Counted from the stretch's first letter, positions 18,455 to 27,292 are shown. The stretch: 47,171 bases of DNA from Bacillus sp. MM2020_4 (GCF_011250555.1 NZ_JAANMZ010000038.1:1-47171); one strand, 5' to 3'. Made by a program: numbers and translations. The notes: a model not told the origin generated them from the letters alone.

Positions 18455-19831
18455 ATGTCTAAGCTATGGGGCGGACGTTTTACGAAAGAAACAAATAAAT
18501 TGGTTGAAGAATTCACAGCTTCTATCACTTTTGATCAAAAACTAGCAAAAGAGGATATTGCTGGCAGCCTTGCCCATGTTCAAATGTTAGGGGAATGCGG
18601 CATTATTCCAATGGATGATACTGAGAAAATTAAGGATGGTCTCCTATCCATAAAAGAGATGGTAGATAATCACGAGGTTGAATTTTTAGTAGCCGATGAA
18701 GATATTCATATGAATATTGAAAAATTATTAATTGAAAAAATAGGCCCTGTCGGCGGCAAGCTTCATACGGGACGCAGCCGAAATGATCAAGTGGCGACCG
18801 ATATGCATCTATATTTACGAACAAAAACAACAGAACTAATAAAATTACTTGAGGATGTCCAGCAGGCATTGATCTCTCAAGCAAAAGTGAATGTAGAAAC
18901 ATTAATTCCTGGGTATACGCATTTACAGCGGGCCCAGCCGGTTTCGTTTGCCCATCATCTCATGGCCTATTTTTGGATGTTTGAACGTGATAAAGAAAGA
19001 TTAATAGACTCGTTAAAACGAATTAATTGGCTTCCGCTGGGTTCAGGTGCCCTGGCAGGGACGACCTTCCCGATTGACCGTGAACGTGTGGCCGAGCTGC
19101 TCGGATTTGAAACTGTTTATCCCAACAGTATGGATGCGGTAAGTGACCGTGATTTTATTCTAGAATTTTTATCGATTGGTTCCATCATCATGACACATAT
19201 TTCAAGACTTTCTGAGGAATTGGTCATTTGGTCAAGCCAGGAGTTTCAGTTTGTGGAGTTGGATGATTCATTCTGCACAGGCTCAAGTATCATGCCACAA
19301 AAGAAAAACCCGGATGTACCGGAGCTGCTTAGAGGGAAAACAGGCCGTACTTATGGTAATCTAATCGGCTTATTGACCGTCTTAAAGGGCTTGCCACTCG
19401 CCTACAACAAGGATCTGCAAGAAGATAAGGAAGGTATGTTTGACACAGTGGAAACACTAGAAGGCTCTTTAAAGCTTTTGGCACCAATGATCGAAACGAT
19501 GACGGTCAAGAAAGATGTGATGCGTAAGGCAATCAACAATGATTTTTCCAATGCAACAGATATTGCTGATTATTTGGTTAGAAAAGGCTTGCCGTTCCGT
19601 GAAGCCCATGAAGTAATTGGAAAAATAGTGTTGTATGCTATTCAAAACAACAAATTTTTATTGGATTTACGTTTTGAGGAATATCAAGAGTTCAGTGCAT
19701 TATTTGGGGACGATATTTATCAGGTATTGGCTCCTGAGCATGTTGTGGCCGTGAGGAACAGCTTTGGCGGTACAGCTCCTGAACAGGTGATGAAACAAAT
19801 TATCCTTGCTGAGGGGAAATTGGAAGAATAA
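18455..19831 (+). CDS. argH: Argininosuccinate lyase
   Basis: Splits argininosuccinate into arginine and fumarate, last step of the pathway. 458 residues, fumarase/aspartase superfamily. It starts [12 protein letters not shown] and contains [24 protein letters not shown] [13 protein letters not shown], and the superfamily signature [15 protein letters not shown] 18455 follows AAGGGAG; the in-frame TTG at 18437 has none. Confidence 0.95.
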   Translation: MSKLWGGRFTKETNKLVEEFTASITFDQKLAKEDIAGSLAHVQMLGECGIIPMDDTEKIKDGLLSIKEMVDNHEVEFLVADEDIHMNIEKLLIEKIGPVGGKLHTGRSRNDQVATDMHLYLRTKTTELIKLLEDVQQALISQAKVNVETLIPGYTHLQRAQPVSFAHHLMAYFWMFERDKERLIDSLKRINWLPLGSGALAGTTFPIDRERVAELLGFETVYPNSMDAVSDRDFILEFLSIGSIIMTHISRLSEELVIWSSQEFQFVELDDSFCTGSSIMPQKKNPDVPELLRGKTGRTYGNLIGLLTVLKGLPLAYNKDLQEDKEGMFDTVETLEGSLKLLAPMIETMTVKKDVMRKAINNDFSNATDIADYLVRKGLPFREAHEVIGKIVLYAIQNNKFLLDLRFEEYQEFSALFGDDIYQVLAPEHVVAVRNSFGGTAPEQVMKQIILAEGKLEE

Positions 19832-19857
19832 TGCTGAGCAAGGTTAATAAGAACCTA

Positions 19858-19886
19858 TTGACATTACCAGAAGATTCAGCTAATAT
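19858..19886 (+). promoter_or_regulatory. SigA promoter of the S-box/hom transcript
   Basis: TTGACA (19858-19863), 17-bp spacer, TAATAT (19881-19886): a strong promoter 26 bp after the argH stop and about 45 nt before the riboswitch. Only a weak 5-bp hairpin separates it from argH, so some readthrough from argGH is possible. Confidence 0.78.
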
Positions 19887-19928
19887 TCTTTTTATAACTT
19901 TGGAAATTTAAAGAAAAATTAAATAAAA

Positions 19929-20080
19929 CTCTTATCCAGAGCGGCGGAGGGACTAGGCCCGATGAAGCCCGGCAACCATCAAGGTATTCCTTGAAAAGGT
20001 GCTAATTCCTGCAGGTTAATTTTAACCTGAAAGATAAGGGGAGGAATCTAGCCCTCTTCTTATGAAGAGGGCTTTTCCTG
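19929..20080 (+). promoter_or_regulatory. SAM-I (S-box) riboswitch
   Basis: The conserved core GGACTAGGCCCGATGAAGCC followed by CGGCAACC is the S-box signature. Helix P1 is CTTATC (19931-19936) with GATAAG (20033-20038). The 3' strand of P1 and the following GGGGAGG can instead pair with CCTCTTCTTAT, which breaks the downstream terminator stem. This gives the usual logic: SAM binding stabilises P1 and lets the terminator form, shutting off hom. Confidence 0.95.
20050..20076 (+). terminator. Riboswitch-controlled terminator before hom
   Basis: AGCCCTCTTC (20050-20059) pairs with GAAGAGGGCT (20064-20073), loop of 4, then TTTT. It is the expression platform of the S-box and sits 34 nt before the hom start codon. 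Confidence 0.9.
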
Positions 20081-20110
20081 TATACAGAAAAATGAAAGGG
20101 GCGAATGACC

Positions 20111-21106
20111 ATGGCTGTATTACAAGTGGCAATTCTAGGTTTTGGAACGGTTGGTGAAGGGGTTTATCGGACGATTCAATCACATGCGGAGGAGTTAACA
20201 GCGGTATTAGGGAAAAAAGTGGAAGTGGCAGCTGTTCTGATAAAAAACAAGCAAAAGCCAAGAAATATTAGTGAGGAGGTTCTTGTTACTACAGAATTTG
20301 CAGAAATTCTCTGCCTTCCGCAGCTTGATATTGTTGTCGAAGCCATCGTCGACAGAGAACCGCCCTTTTCATTTTTGAAAAAGGCAATTGACCATGGCTG
20401 TCATGTTATTACCGCTAATAAGGAAATGTTTGCCCATCATGGAAAAGAGCTGTTGGAGCTAGCGAATGAAAATAATGTATCGGTTGGCTATGAAGCAACA
20501 GTCGCCGGTGGGATTCCGGTTATTCAAACACTAAGACAATTATTAAATATCAATCGTGTAAAACAAGTTCAAGGAATCCTGAATGGGACTTCAAATTTCA
20601 TTCTGTCTGAAATGCGTGAGAAAAAGCAATCATTTGCACAGGCACTGAAATTAGCCCAAGTGAACGGGTTTGCCGAGGCTAATCCAACAAATGATGTCGA
20701 AGGTTTTGATGCTTTTTATAAAACCATGATTCTTAGCAGAATCGCCTTTGGGGATGAACCAAATTGGCATGAAGTGGAGCGGGAAGGGATTACAACCATC
20801 ACAAGTGAAATGATTGAATCGGCAGAAAAAATAGGGTTAAAGTATAAACATATTGCTACTATTAGCAGATCGGGTGATCAAATTAAAGCGACAGTTAAAC
20901 CGGCACTGATTGGAAGGGATCATCCTTTTTACCATGTGGAAGGGGTTCAAAATGCTGTTAGTATTCAATCTGACATTGTTGGTGAAATCACGCTTCAAGG
21001 ACCAGGTGCTGGGATGTTTCCAACGGCAAGTGCCGTCATCGAGGATTTGGTTTACGTGTGTAAAAACAATGCTCCTGCTCCTCGGTCAACGGCATTAACA
21101 ATATAA
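20111..21106 (+). CDS. hom: Homoserine dehydrogenase, short form without ACT domain
   Basis: NAD(P)H-dependent reduction of aspartate semialdehyde to homoserine, the branch point to threonine and methionine. 331 residues, about 100 fewer than the 430-residue Bacillus Hom. It has the N-terminal Rossmann motif AILGFGTVGEGVYR, TANKEMFAHHG, ILNGTSNFILSEM and the catalytic Lys region DVEGFDAFYKT, and it ends just after GAGMFPTASAVIEDLVYV. The C-terminal ACT domain, which senses threonine in longer forms, is missing. ATG 20111 is 9 nt after AAAGGGG; ATG 20105 is too close. No thrB or thrC is adjacent. Control by a SAM riboswitch suggests it serves methionine synthesis. Confidence 0.92.
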   Translation: MAVLQVAILGFGTVGEGVYRTIQSHAEELTAVLGKKVEVAAVLIKNKQKPRNISEEVLVTTEFAEILCLPQLDIVVEAIVDREPPFSFLKKAIDHGCHVITANKEMFAHHGKELLELANENNVSVGYEATVAGGIPVIQTLRQLLNINRVKQVQGILNGTSNFILSEMREKKQSFAQALKLAQVNGFAEANPTNDVEGFDAFYKTMILSRIAFGDEPNWHEVEREGITTITSEMIESAEKIGLKYKHIATISRSGDQIKATVKPALIGRDHPFYHVEGVQNAVSIQSDIVGEITLQGPGAGMFPTASAVIEDLVYVCKNNAPAPRSTALTI

Positions 21107-21119
21107 AAATAAATCCCTC

Positions 21120-21146
21120 AAAAAGAGCCTCTCATGCTCTTTTTTT
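21120..21146 (+). terminator. Terminator of hom
   Basis: AAAAAGAGC (21120-21128) pairs with GCTCTTTTT (21136-21144), 7-nt loop, in a T-rich tail. It begins 14 nt after the hom stop, which leaves no room for a lost ACT-domain remnant. Confidence 0.88.
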
Positions 21147-21286
21147 GTTTTCTCCAAAACAAAATGTATCCGAAATCACCTATACTAGGCTTAAGTTTAG
21201 TCAAAATCAAATGGTTATCATATTGTGTAAAAGCTCGACCAATGGGACTAGTTATTTGATGAAAACAAAAAATGAAGGGGTGCGTC

Positions 21287-22585
21287 ATGTTAGAAAACAG
21301 CTTTACATGGTCAAAAAGCTTTAAAAATGAAAATACGCGAAAAAAGATGAAGCAAAATCCCCCAATAAGTACCGATGCGGAAGTATCCACAGTTAATAAG
21401 GACAATCACGATATTGAAGTTAGTATTATTATCCCATCACAAAATAAATATCCGCTTAATCTATTTACCCTCTATTCACTTGAACTCCAAACCTTTCATC
21501 CAGCAAAAATGGAGGTAATCTTTATTAATGATGCCTCTACAGATCAAACGGACGATCAAATAAAAGGTTATTCCCCGCAATACCATTTTAAATATATCCA
21601 TAGTAAAGAAAAGTTGGGGAGGGCAAAGGTCAGGAATTTAGGTATTCGCTCTGCAAGAGGAAGCCTGCTGATTTTTCTTGATGCAGAAATGATGGTGGAA
21701 CCCGATTTTGTCGCTAATCACTATAAGCATCACCAAACCAAGAATAACCTCATTTTGTCTGGGGTTATGCATTCCAAAGCACTTTATTCATGTGTTTTCC
21801 CGGCCTTCTCTGAGAAAAAAATAGATGCAATTACAGATTTATCCAAAAATAACAAGGAAATATATACGAGATTTCGTAACCGTAATGGCAATCTTGATCA
21901 ACCATTCCCATTATTAAATAAAGGCGATTTAACTCGTAACACCTATCGAGATCTTGCCTTTAATGCCTTCCCATGGTTTCGGCAAATAATAAGAAATTAC
22001 GGAAATGATTTAGAAGGCTTTGCGTTTCCATGGATGGCCTTTCTTACCGGGAATGTCTCGATCAAGAAGGAATTGATTGTCCAGGCTGGTGGGTTTGATG
22101 AAGAGTTTTATCACTATGGTTATGAAGACTGGGAATTAGGATACCGGTTATACAAAATGGGTGCGGAGTACATGGTCAGCGAACAATTAATTACCTACCA
22201 TCAGGAGCATCCCGTTGGCGAAAGTAAATGGAAGGAAGCAGTTGGAAACTTTGGCCTGTTTACGATCAAACATCATGATGTTGATGTCCTCATCCTAGGA
22301 CTTGAGCTTACCGGACTTACTGATCTACTAACGATGAGTAAGATTTTACGAGAATATAAAGCACTTGGACAATCGAGCCCTGAGCAGTTTAAAAAATTTC
22401 AAGAAAAATTTGTCCATATACTTGAAACCATCATCCTGATGCTCCAAGTCGATATCCGTCATTTCAATATCTTAGGTGCTTCAGGCTTTACTTCAGAGCA
22501 GCGGAAAGAACTCCTTGCTGATACAAAAAGTCTAAGCGGCTATCCCAATTTAGCAAACTTTTTAAAGCAGGTTATAAATTCCTAA
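21287..22585 (+). CDS. Family 2 glycosyltransferase with galactosyltransferase-type C-terminal region
   Basis: Predicted cytoplasmic sugar transferase, 432 residues. After a charged N-terminal stretch of about 45 residues the GT2 domain opens with EVSIIIPSQNKYPLNLF and VIFINDASTDQTDD. The metal-binding position is FLDAEMM (a DxE rather than DxD motif), and an acceptor/nucleotide region FLTGNVSIKK, GGFDEEFYHYGYEDWELGYR resembles the Glyco_transf_7C family. A helical tail of about 120 residues follows. No membrane segment is seen. ATG 21287 follows AAGGGGTG. It is followed at 19 nt by a second glycosyltransferase, so the two likely act together. The substrate cannot be read from sequence; a role in spore or cell-surface polysaccharide is only a guess. 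Confidence 0.8.
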   Translation: MLENSFTWSKSFKNENTRKKMKQNPPISTDAEVSTVNKDNHDIEVSIIIPSQNKYPLNLFTLYSLELQTFHPAKMEVIFINDASTDQTDDQIKGYSPQYHFKYIHSKEKLGRAKVRNLGIRSARGSLLIFLDAEMMVEPDFVANHYKHHQTKNNLILSGVMHSKALYSCVFPAFSEKKIDAITDLSKNNKEIYTRFRNRNGNLDQPFPLLNKGDLTRNTYRDLAFNAFPWFRQIIRNYGNDLEGFAFPWMAFLTGNVSIKKELIVQAGGFDEEFYHYGYEDWELGYRLYKMGAEYMVSEQLITYHQEHPVGESKWKEAVGNFGLFTIKHHDVDVLILGLELTGLTDLLTMSKILREYKALGQSSPEQFKKFQEKFVHILETIILMLQVDIRHFNILGASGFTSEQRKELLADTKSLSGYPNLANFLKQVINS

Positions 22586-22604
22586 TATTTGAAGGAGTGA
22601 AAAT

Positions 22605-23288
22605 GTGGTTTCCATTATAACGTGTACGATAAGAGAAGAGAGTATCGATAATGTCTTCAGAAATTACCAACAACAAACTTGGCCAGATAAAGAATTGATC
22701 ATTATCCTGAACAGGGATTCGATGGATATTGACCAATGGATCAAAAAGGCCAAAAATTATTCTAATGTCCGGGTATTTCAATTGCATGAAAAAGCAACAC
22801 TGGGGGATTGCTTAAATTTTGGGGTAATGAACGCAGGTTATGATATTATTGCGAAATTTGATGACGATGATTATTACGGTCCCGAATATATTGCAAGTTC
22901 AATCGAAGCTTTTACTAATAAACAGGTTTCGATCGTAGGAAAAAGCTCCTACTATATTTATTTTAAAAATAAAAAAGCCTTGATTCATGTGAATGGTACA
23001 GAGAATTCTATGACAGATACGGTTGCAGGAGCAACGTTACTGTTTAGGAAAGACATTTTTCATTATGTTCGCTTTGAAAAGGTAAATCGTGCCGAGGATT
23101 ACTGGTTTATTGATCAATCGAAAAAAGCAGGCTTTCACGTTTATTCTACAGACCCACGACATTTTGCCGTTATTCGTAATGACTCAGACAAACATACGTG
23201 GAAGATTTCCGATGAAGATTTAATGGGGTGGGGTGATTTAGTCGGCTATACAGAAAATTTCGAGTCAATTGTATCAAATAGGAAGTAA
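22605..23288 (+). CDS. Small family 2 glycosyltransferase
   Basis: 227-residue GT2 domain. It begins VSIITCTIREESIDNVF, then KELIIILNRDSMD, and carries a canonical acidic metal site IAKFDDDDYYGPEYI, followed by AGATLLFRKDIF and RAEDYWFIDQSKKAG. The start is GTG 22605 behind GAAGGAGTGA. The overlapping ATG at 22603 is in another frame that stops after five codons, so GTG is the only sensible choice. It has little beyond the catalytic core, and no membrane helix. Confidence 0.8.
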   Translation: MVSIITCTIREESIDNVFRNYQQQTWPDKELIIILNRDSMDIDQWIKKAKNYSNVRVFQLHEKATLGDCLNFGVMNAGYDIIAKFDDDDYYGPEYIASSIEAFTNKQVSIVGKSSYYIYFKNKKALIHVNGTENSMTDTVAGATLLFRKDIFHYVRFEKVNRAEDYWFIDQSKKAGFHVYSTDPRHFAVIRNDSDKHTWKISDEDLMGWGDLVGYTENFESIVSNRK

Positions 23289-23299
23289 TTCTAATCAAG

Positions 23300-23329
23300 T
23301 GGAAGCAGGCCAAACCTGCTTCCATTTTT
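23300..23329 (+). terminator. Terminator after the glycosyltransferase pair
   Basis: TGGAAGCAGG (23300-23309) pairs with CCTGCTTCCA (23315-23324), loop of 5, then TTTTT. It lies between the glycosyltransferase stop and the convergent yfhD stop; the U tract favours the plus strand. Confidence 0.88.
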
Positions 23330-23341
23330 CTTTAGAGAGGA

Positions 23342-23524
23342 TTACTTGCCTTTTCGGGCGCGCTGGTTAGCCGCATTCGCGCGGGCTTGTGCTTCCAAGT
23401 CCGCGTTATCTGCTAATTCTTGTGAATACTCTACATCCATTCCATCAGATTTCATGCTTTTCGGCACTTGTGGAAGTGATGCTTTATTTTTATCGCGACT
23501 TCTTTGTCCTCGTGACCGACCCAT
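23342..23524 (-). CDS. yfhD: YfhD family small spore-former protein
   Basis: 60 residues, strongly charged, recognisable as YfhD by MGRSRGQRSRDKNKASLPQ, then YSQELADNADLEAQARANAA and a basic C-terminus. It has no membrane segment or enzymatic motif; the function is unknown. ATG at 23524 follows AAAGGGG at normal spacing; the frame is open further upstream without a better start. It lies downstream of yfhE on the same strand, as in B. subtilis. Confidence 0.88.
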   Translation of the reverse strand: MGRSRGQRSRDKNKASLPQVPKSMKSDGMDVEYSQELADNADLEAQARANAANQRARKGK

Positions 23525-23544
23525 TAGAAAAACCCCTTTCATTT

Positions 23545-23574
23545 GTAAAAATAATAAGGAGCCGGAAACGCTCC
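23545..23574 (-). terminator. Terminator between yfhE and yfhD (minus strand)
   Basis: On the minus strand GGAGC (23574-23570) pairs with GCTCC (23562-23558) across a 7-nt loop and is followed by TTATTATTTTTA. A short stem, so it may only attenuate transcription into yfhD. Confidence 0.5.
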
Positions 23575-23632
23575 TCATTACTAGCTTTTACAGGTAGGAA
23601 GAGGTTCATTAGTGGAAAAATCTTTAAGCGAT

Positions 23633-23767
23633 TTAAAGCTTTGTTTTTCTGTCATGATAACCGCCAGCACGGTCAGCCATTTTAAATTCCCTTTGATAGG
23701 ATACTTCCTGCATGCTCGAAAGCGTATATTTGCCTCTATCCCTATCCTTTTTCTTCTTTTCTGCCAT
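23633..23767 (-). CDS. yfhE: YfhE family small protein
   Basis: 44-residue basic protein: MAEKKKKDRDRGKYTLSSMQ followed by EVSYQREFKMADRAGGYHDR and KTKL. It matches the YfhE family known from spore-formers, and pairs with yfhD here as in B. subtilis. AAAGGAATG precedes the ATG on the minus strand. The function is unknown. Confidence 0.85.
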   Translation of the reverse strand: MAEKKKKDRDRGKYTLSSMQEVSYQREFKMADRAGGYHDRKTKL

Positions 23768-23939
23768 TTTGCTCATTCCTTTCAACAATTAATAGTCAAT
23801 CGTCATCAAGCGAAGTAGAAAAAAACTCATTTCCATTTTTACCTATTCGGAAAGGAATGATACTAATTTGTGGAAAATATATTTATTTACATCGAACTAG
23901 CAATGAAAATTATGATAAAGTAATGCTGAGGTGAAGGAA

Positions 23940-24749
23940 TTGGCCATTATTACAAAGATCACCACGCAGCAGAAAAATAAGGATCGTTTTAATGTGTTCA
24001 TGGATTATGGCAAAGGCGAAGAATTTGCATTTAGTGTTGATAGTGATGTATTCATCAAACATCAATTAAAAAAGGGAATGGAGCTTGATGATTTTTCACT
24101 CTTAGAAATTCAATACCAAGATGACGTTCGCAAGGCCTACAACCTAGCCGTCAATTATTTGGCAAGAAGAATGAGAGCGGAAAAAGAGATTAAGGATTAC
24201 CTTCTAAAAAAGGAAATAGATGAACCAATCATAAAAGAGGTTATACATAGGTTGACCGCTCAAAAATACATCAATGATGAGGAATTTGCGTTAGCCTTCG
24301 TAAGGACACTAGCGAATACAACTGATAAAGGCCCTAATGTCATCAAAATGGAATTAAGGGAAAAGGGAATGGAAGAGAAGATTCTCCAACGCGCCCTAGA
24401 AGAATTTCCTTTAGAGCAGCAGATTGAAAAAGCAACGAAGCTAAGCAAAAAGCTGCTTCAAAAGTATGCAAAGGAATCACCTAAAATTCAAAAACAAAAG
24501 CTTGAGAATGTCTTGATTAGAAAAGGGTATTCTTTTGAGGTAATAGCTATGGTTATCAGTGAAATAGAAATGCCTAAAGAGGCTGATGAAGAGATGAATG
24601 CCATCAGATATCAAGGTGAAAAGGCGCATCGGAAATTTTCCCAATTAGCTGGGTATGAGTATCAGCAAAAGATGAAACAGGTTTTATATAGAAAAGGTTT
24701 TTCACTCGATCTAATTGAAAGGTTTCTTGCTGAATTAGAAAACTCATGA
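23940..24749 (+). CDS. recX: RecX family regulator of RecA
   Basis: Cytoplasmic protein that binds RecA filaments and limits recombinase activity. 269 residues, the long Bacillus-type RecX built from helical repeats: AVNYLARRMRAEKEIKDYL, KYINDEEFALAFVRT, KGPNVIKMELREKG and KVLYRKGFSLDLIERF-like LYRKGFSLDLIERFL near the end. TTG 23940 gives MAIITKITTQQ, the usual family start, with AGGTGA 5 nt upstream; GTG 23931 (three residues longer) is possible. The stop codon lies inside a terminator shared with the convergent SDR gene. Confidence 0.9.
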   Translation: MAIITKITTQQKNKDRFNVFMDYGKGEEFAFSVDSDVFIKHQLKKGMELDDFSLLEIQYQDDVRKAYNLAVNYLARRMRAEKEIKDYLLKKEIDEPIIKEVIHRLTAQKYINDEEFALAFVRTLANTTDKGPNVIKMELREKGMEEKILQRALEEFPLEQQIEKATKLSKKLLQKYAKESPKIQKQKLENVLIRKGYSFEVIAMVISEIEMPKEADEEMNAIRYQGEKAHRKFSQLAGYEYQQKMKQVLYRKGFSLDLIERFLAELENS

Positions 24750-24770
24750 CAATAAACGTCATGAGTTTTT
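24739..24770. terminator. Bidirectional terminator between recX and the SDR gene
   Basis: AAAACTCATGAC (24739-24750) pairs with GTCATGAGTTTT (24758-24769), 7-nt loop, A tract on the left and T tract on the right. Both converging stop codons lie inside its arms. Confidence 0.92.
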
Positions 24771-25436
24771 CCTCTCGATTACAATTGAATCTTGATCCAA
24801 CTGGCCCATAATGATCTCGGCAATTTCCTTGGCAGATCTTAGGGAGGATTTGTCTTTAATATGGTCGCTTTCATCCCAGAAAGGGGTATTCATACCGCCC
24901 ATATAAACAGCGTTAAACTTAATTCCGCTGCCTTCATATTCTTTTTGCAGGCTTTCTGTAAAGCCCCTAATCGCAAACTTGCTAGCAACATACACAGCCT
25001 CATTCACTTTGCCCCTTAATCCGGCAGTAGAGATAATATTGATAATTTGCCCGGCATGATTGTGTTGCAGGACAGGAAGGACTGCCTTTGTCATCAAAAT
25101 AGTCCCAAAGATATTTGTATCAATCATTTGGCTTATTTGCTGCTCAGTTATTTCCGTAAATGCGCCAAAATGCCCAATCCCTGCGTTATTGACCAAACCG
25201 AAAATCGTGTATCTACTGCTTAATTCTTTCACATTGTTTCCAATATCCTCAATGTTCCGGATATCTAATTGGAGAATATCTGCCTTTCCACCCATCGTTT
25301 CAATTTCCTTTTTTACCTCTGTTAATTTCTCCAAAGTTCTTCCAGTTAATAAAAGGTGATAGCCCTTTTGTGAAAAAAGAAGGGCTAATTCCTTTCCCAA
25401 CCCTGAACCGGCTCCAGTTATAATAATTGTCTTCAT
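24759..25436 (-). CDS. Short-chain dehydrogenase/reductase
   Basis: Classical NAD(P)-dependent SDR, 225 residues. It has the cofactor motif TGAGSGLGKE, the LVNNAGIGHFG motif, the catalytic Ser in IINIISTAGL and the YVASK active site. An Arg in LLTGRTLEKL after the second strand suggests NADPH preference (inference). The start follows AAAGGAG. It lies between recX and yfhH where B. subtilis has no SDR. The substrate cannot be assigned. Confidence 0.85.
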   Translation of the reverse strand: MKTIIITGAGSGLGKELALLFSQKGYHLLLTGRTLEKLTEVKKEIETMGGKADILQLDIRNIEDIGNNVKELSSRYTIFGLVNNAGIGHFGAFTEITEQQISQMIDTNIFGTILMTKAVLPVLQHNHAGQIINIISTAGLRGKVNEAVYVASKFAIRGFTESLQKEYEGSGIKFNAVYMGGMNTPFWDESDHIKDKSSLRSAKEIAEIIMGQLDQDSIVIERKNS

Positions 25437-25521
25437 TAATAGGCTCCTTTCAAAGTTATACCTTTATTAATTGTACAAATATTACTATACTAAAATAAAA
25501 GGATAAATGGGAGTGAAAGTG

Positions 25522-25845
25522 ATGCAACAGGAGAAACGCTACAGTGCAATGTCAGAACATGAATTAAGGCAAGAAATTGCTAGCATACAAGAAAAGGCTA
25601 GAAAAGCAGAGCAATTGGGAATGGTCAATGAGTTTGCTGTTCTTGAAAGAAAAGTGCAAATGGCCAGGGCGTATTTAATGAATCCTGATTCTTTTAAACC
25701 CGGTGAGATTTATGAAATTGAAGGGGATCCTGGCCAATATTTTAAAATTGATTATATGAATGGCGTTTTTGCATGGGGCTACAGGCTTAAAGGTGATGGA
25801 AAAGAAGAAGCACTACCGATTTCTTTACTAAAGTGGTTAAAATAA
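25522..25845 (+). CDS. yfhH: YfhH family protein (DUF1811)
   Basis: 107 residues: an N-terminal helical half (RYSAMSEHELRQEIASIQEK, KARKAEQLGMVNEFAVLERK) and a beta-rich C-terminal half (FKPGEIYEIEGDPGQYFKI, FAWGYRL) characteristic of YfhH. ATG 25522 is preceded by GGAGTGA; an in-frame ATG at 25507 lacks a site. Function unknown; often next to recX in Bacillaceae. Confidence 0.88.
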   Translation: MQQEKRYSAMSEHELRQEIASIQEKARKAEQLGMVNEFAVLERKVQMARAYLMNPDSFKPGEIYEIEGDPGQYFKIDYMNGVFAWGYRLKGDGKEEALPISLLKWLK

Positions 25846-25882
25846 ATGAAAAGCCAGAGAACTCAATCTCTGGCTTTTCATT
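25845..25882. terminator. Bidirectional terminator between yfhH and sspK
   Basis: A 16-bp perfect stem, AATGAAAAGCCAGAGA (25845-25860) with TCTCTGGCTTTTCATT (25867-25882), loop of 6, T tract after it and A tract before it. It serves two converging genes. Confidence 0.93.
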
Positions 25883-25883
25883 T

Positions 25884-26054
25884 TTAATATTGCGGTGATT
25901 CGTCATCGCGCTCCCCAGAAGCTCGCATTCGCTCTTGTGGATGGGTATTAATCGTACCATTTGCTCTCTTTGAAGCATATTCTGCTTTTGCTCGTGGCTC
26001 TCCCTCAAGCTTATTATTATTTTGATTAGGGAATCCTGTTTCTTTATTTCTCAT
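25884..26054 (-). CDS. sspK: Small acid-soluble spore protein K
   Basis: 56 residues: [20 protein letters not shown], then [20 protein letters not shown] and [16 protein letters not shown], recognisable as the minor SASP SspK, which accumulates in the forespore. A clear GGAGG lies 7 nt before the minus-strand ATG. Sporulation sigma-G control is expected from the family, but I could not place a convincing -35/-10 pair. The upstream region 26055-26200 holds a small GC hairpin (about 26107-26124) and no gene. Confidence 0.9.
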   Translation of the reverse strand: MRNKETGFPNQNNNKLEGEPRAKAEYASKRANGTINTHPQERMRASGERDDESPQY

Positions 26055-26200
26055 GCTGGTACCTCCATTTAGGGAATGAGAAACACGTGAAAAGCAAAGA
26101 GCATCCTCGGGTGCTTACCACGTACTGTTAGTATTCACGCTTTGAAGGAAGCTTATTTTAAAAGAAAATGGAAAAAACGATGACCATAGTCAAAAGCTTT

Positions 26201-27181
26201 TTAGCTTGGTATTATACTCAACTTCTTCCGTAATTTCTTTTCACTAAACACCCAGCCCGTATATGAACTGATTCGATTTAAGTCCCTGTCTAATTGAACA
26301 ACCGCCACAAAGGGGTAGTGGCCATTACTCCGGTAGCGTAAATCAATAAAACGAACTTCGTAAAAATCATTGTACTCATCAACTTCCCAGCGATATACAG
26401 GGGAAAATGATAAAAACGCTGAAAGATTCTTATCCTTTTTGGCTGCTTCGATGACAGGTGTATTAGGGACAGGTATTCGGTTAAAGCGGTCAAGAATGTC
26501 CACTTGATCCTTAACAGCTTTCCCGACAAAAAATTGCTGGTTATTCATGGCCGCAATTCGCCATTGATGATATCTCATGGTTGGTGCAATAATGATTTCT
26601 GTGGCGTCAGGGATGATGGCTCTTACCCCAACCAAAACTCGTTTCTTTGCTTGATACCGTCTGATATAGTAGGTAAAGATGACGGCATACATTAGTAAAA
26701 AGGTAATGCCCGGATTTGCCCCTAAAATCCAAATAAATATCCCTATAACATGAATGCCGAAAATAATCGGATCAAAGGTGTTTATGACGCCGAGCGCTAC
26801 CCATTTTGTAGAAAAAGGTCTCAGCGCTTGCGTGCCATAGGCATTAAAAATATCAACAAATACATGGATGAACACAGCTGCGAACGTCCATGCCCATAAA
26901 TGCAATAAATTGGCTGATGTAAAGAAAGGGTAAATGACAGCTACAATGAGGAGCGGCCATAATAACACTGCAGGTATGGAATGTGTCACTCCACGATGAT
27001 TCCGAATGTAAATGGCATTATTTCTTAGTTTTAACACTGTATCGATATCTGGTATTTGTGAACCTGCAATCGTGGCAATTAACACACTGGTTGCAGTAGC
27101 GTGGCTGGCGGCGACGGATGGATCCAAGGTTGCAAGCCCACCCAGGGCAATCCCCATTACAACATGTGTTCCAGTATCCAA
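26201..27181 (-). CDS. yfhP: YfhP family membrane-bound metal-dependent hydrolase-like protein
   Basis: 326-residue membrane protein of the YdjM/DUF457 type. The N-terminal metal-ligand-like motifs are MDTGTHVVMGIALGG, IAGSQIPDIDTV and NHRGVTHSIPA, interleaved with at least five hydrophobic segments, then a soluble C-terminal domain of about 130 residues. It starts at TTG 27181 with AGGAGG 9 nt upstream; there is no ATG. In B. subtilis yfhP lies beside mutY and has been described as affecting yfhQRS expression. Its enzymatic role is not established. Confidence 0.85.
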   Translation of the reverse strand: MDTGTHVVMGIALGGLATLDPSVAASHATATSVLIATIAGSQIPDIDTVLKLRNNAIYIRNHRGVTHSIPAVLLWPLLIVAVIYPFFTSANLLHLWAWTFAAVFIHVFVDIFNAYGTQALRPFSTKWVALGVINTFDPIIFGIHVIGIFIWILGANPGITFLLMYAVIFTYYIRRYQAKKRVLVGVRAIIPDATEIIIAPTMRYHQWRIAAMNNQQFFVGKAVKDQVDILDRFNRIPVPNTPVIEAAKKDKNLSAFLSFSPVYRWEVDEYNDFYEVRFIDLRYRSNGHYPFVAVVQLDRDLNRISSYTGWVFSEKKLRKKLSIIPS

Positions 27182-27292
27182 AAGGAAAATCCTCCTTTAA
27201 TAATTTCTTGTCAAAAGAAATAAATTAGCTTATCGTAAAACGAAAATGTCTTATTATTATACCCTTTTTAACAATTTGGAGGCACTAATTAT

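Noticed and set aside
20111..21146. Hom as a frameshifted full-length gene
   Set aside because: The catalytic domain ends cleanly and a terminator begins 14 bp after the stop; no ACT-like coding sequence remains in any frame.
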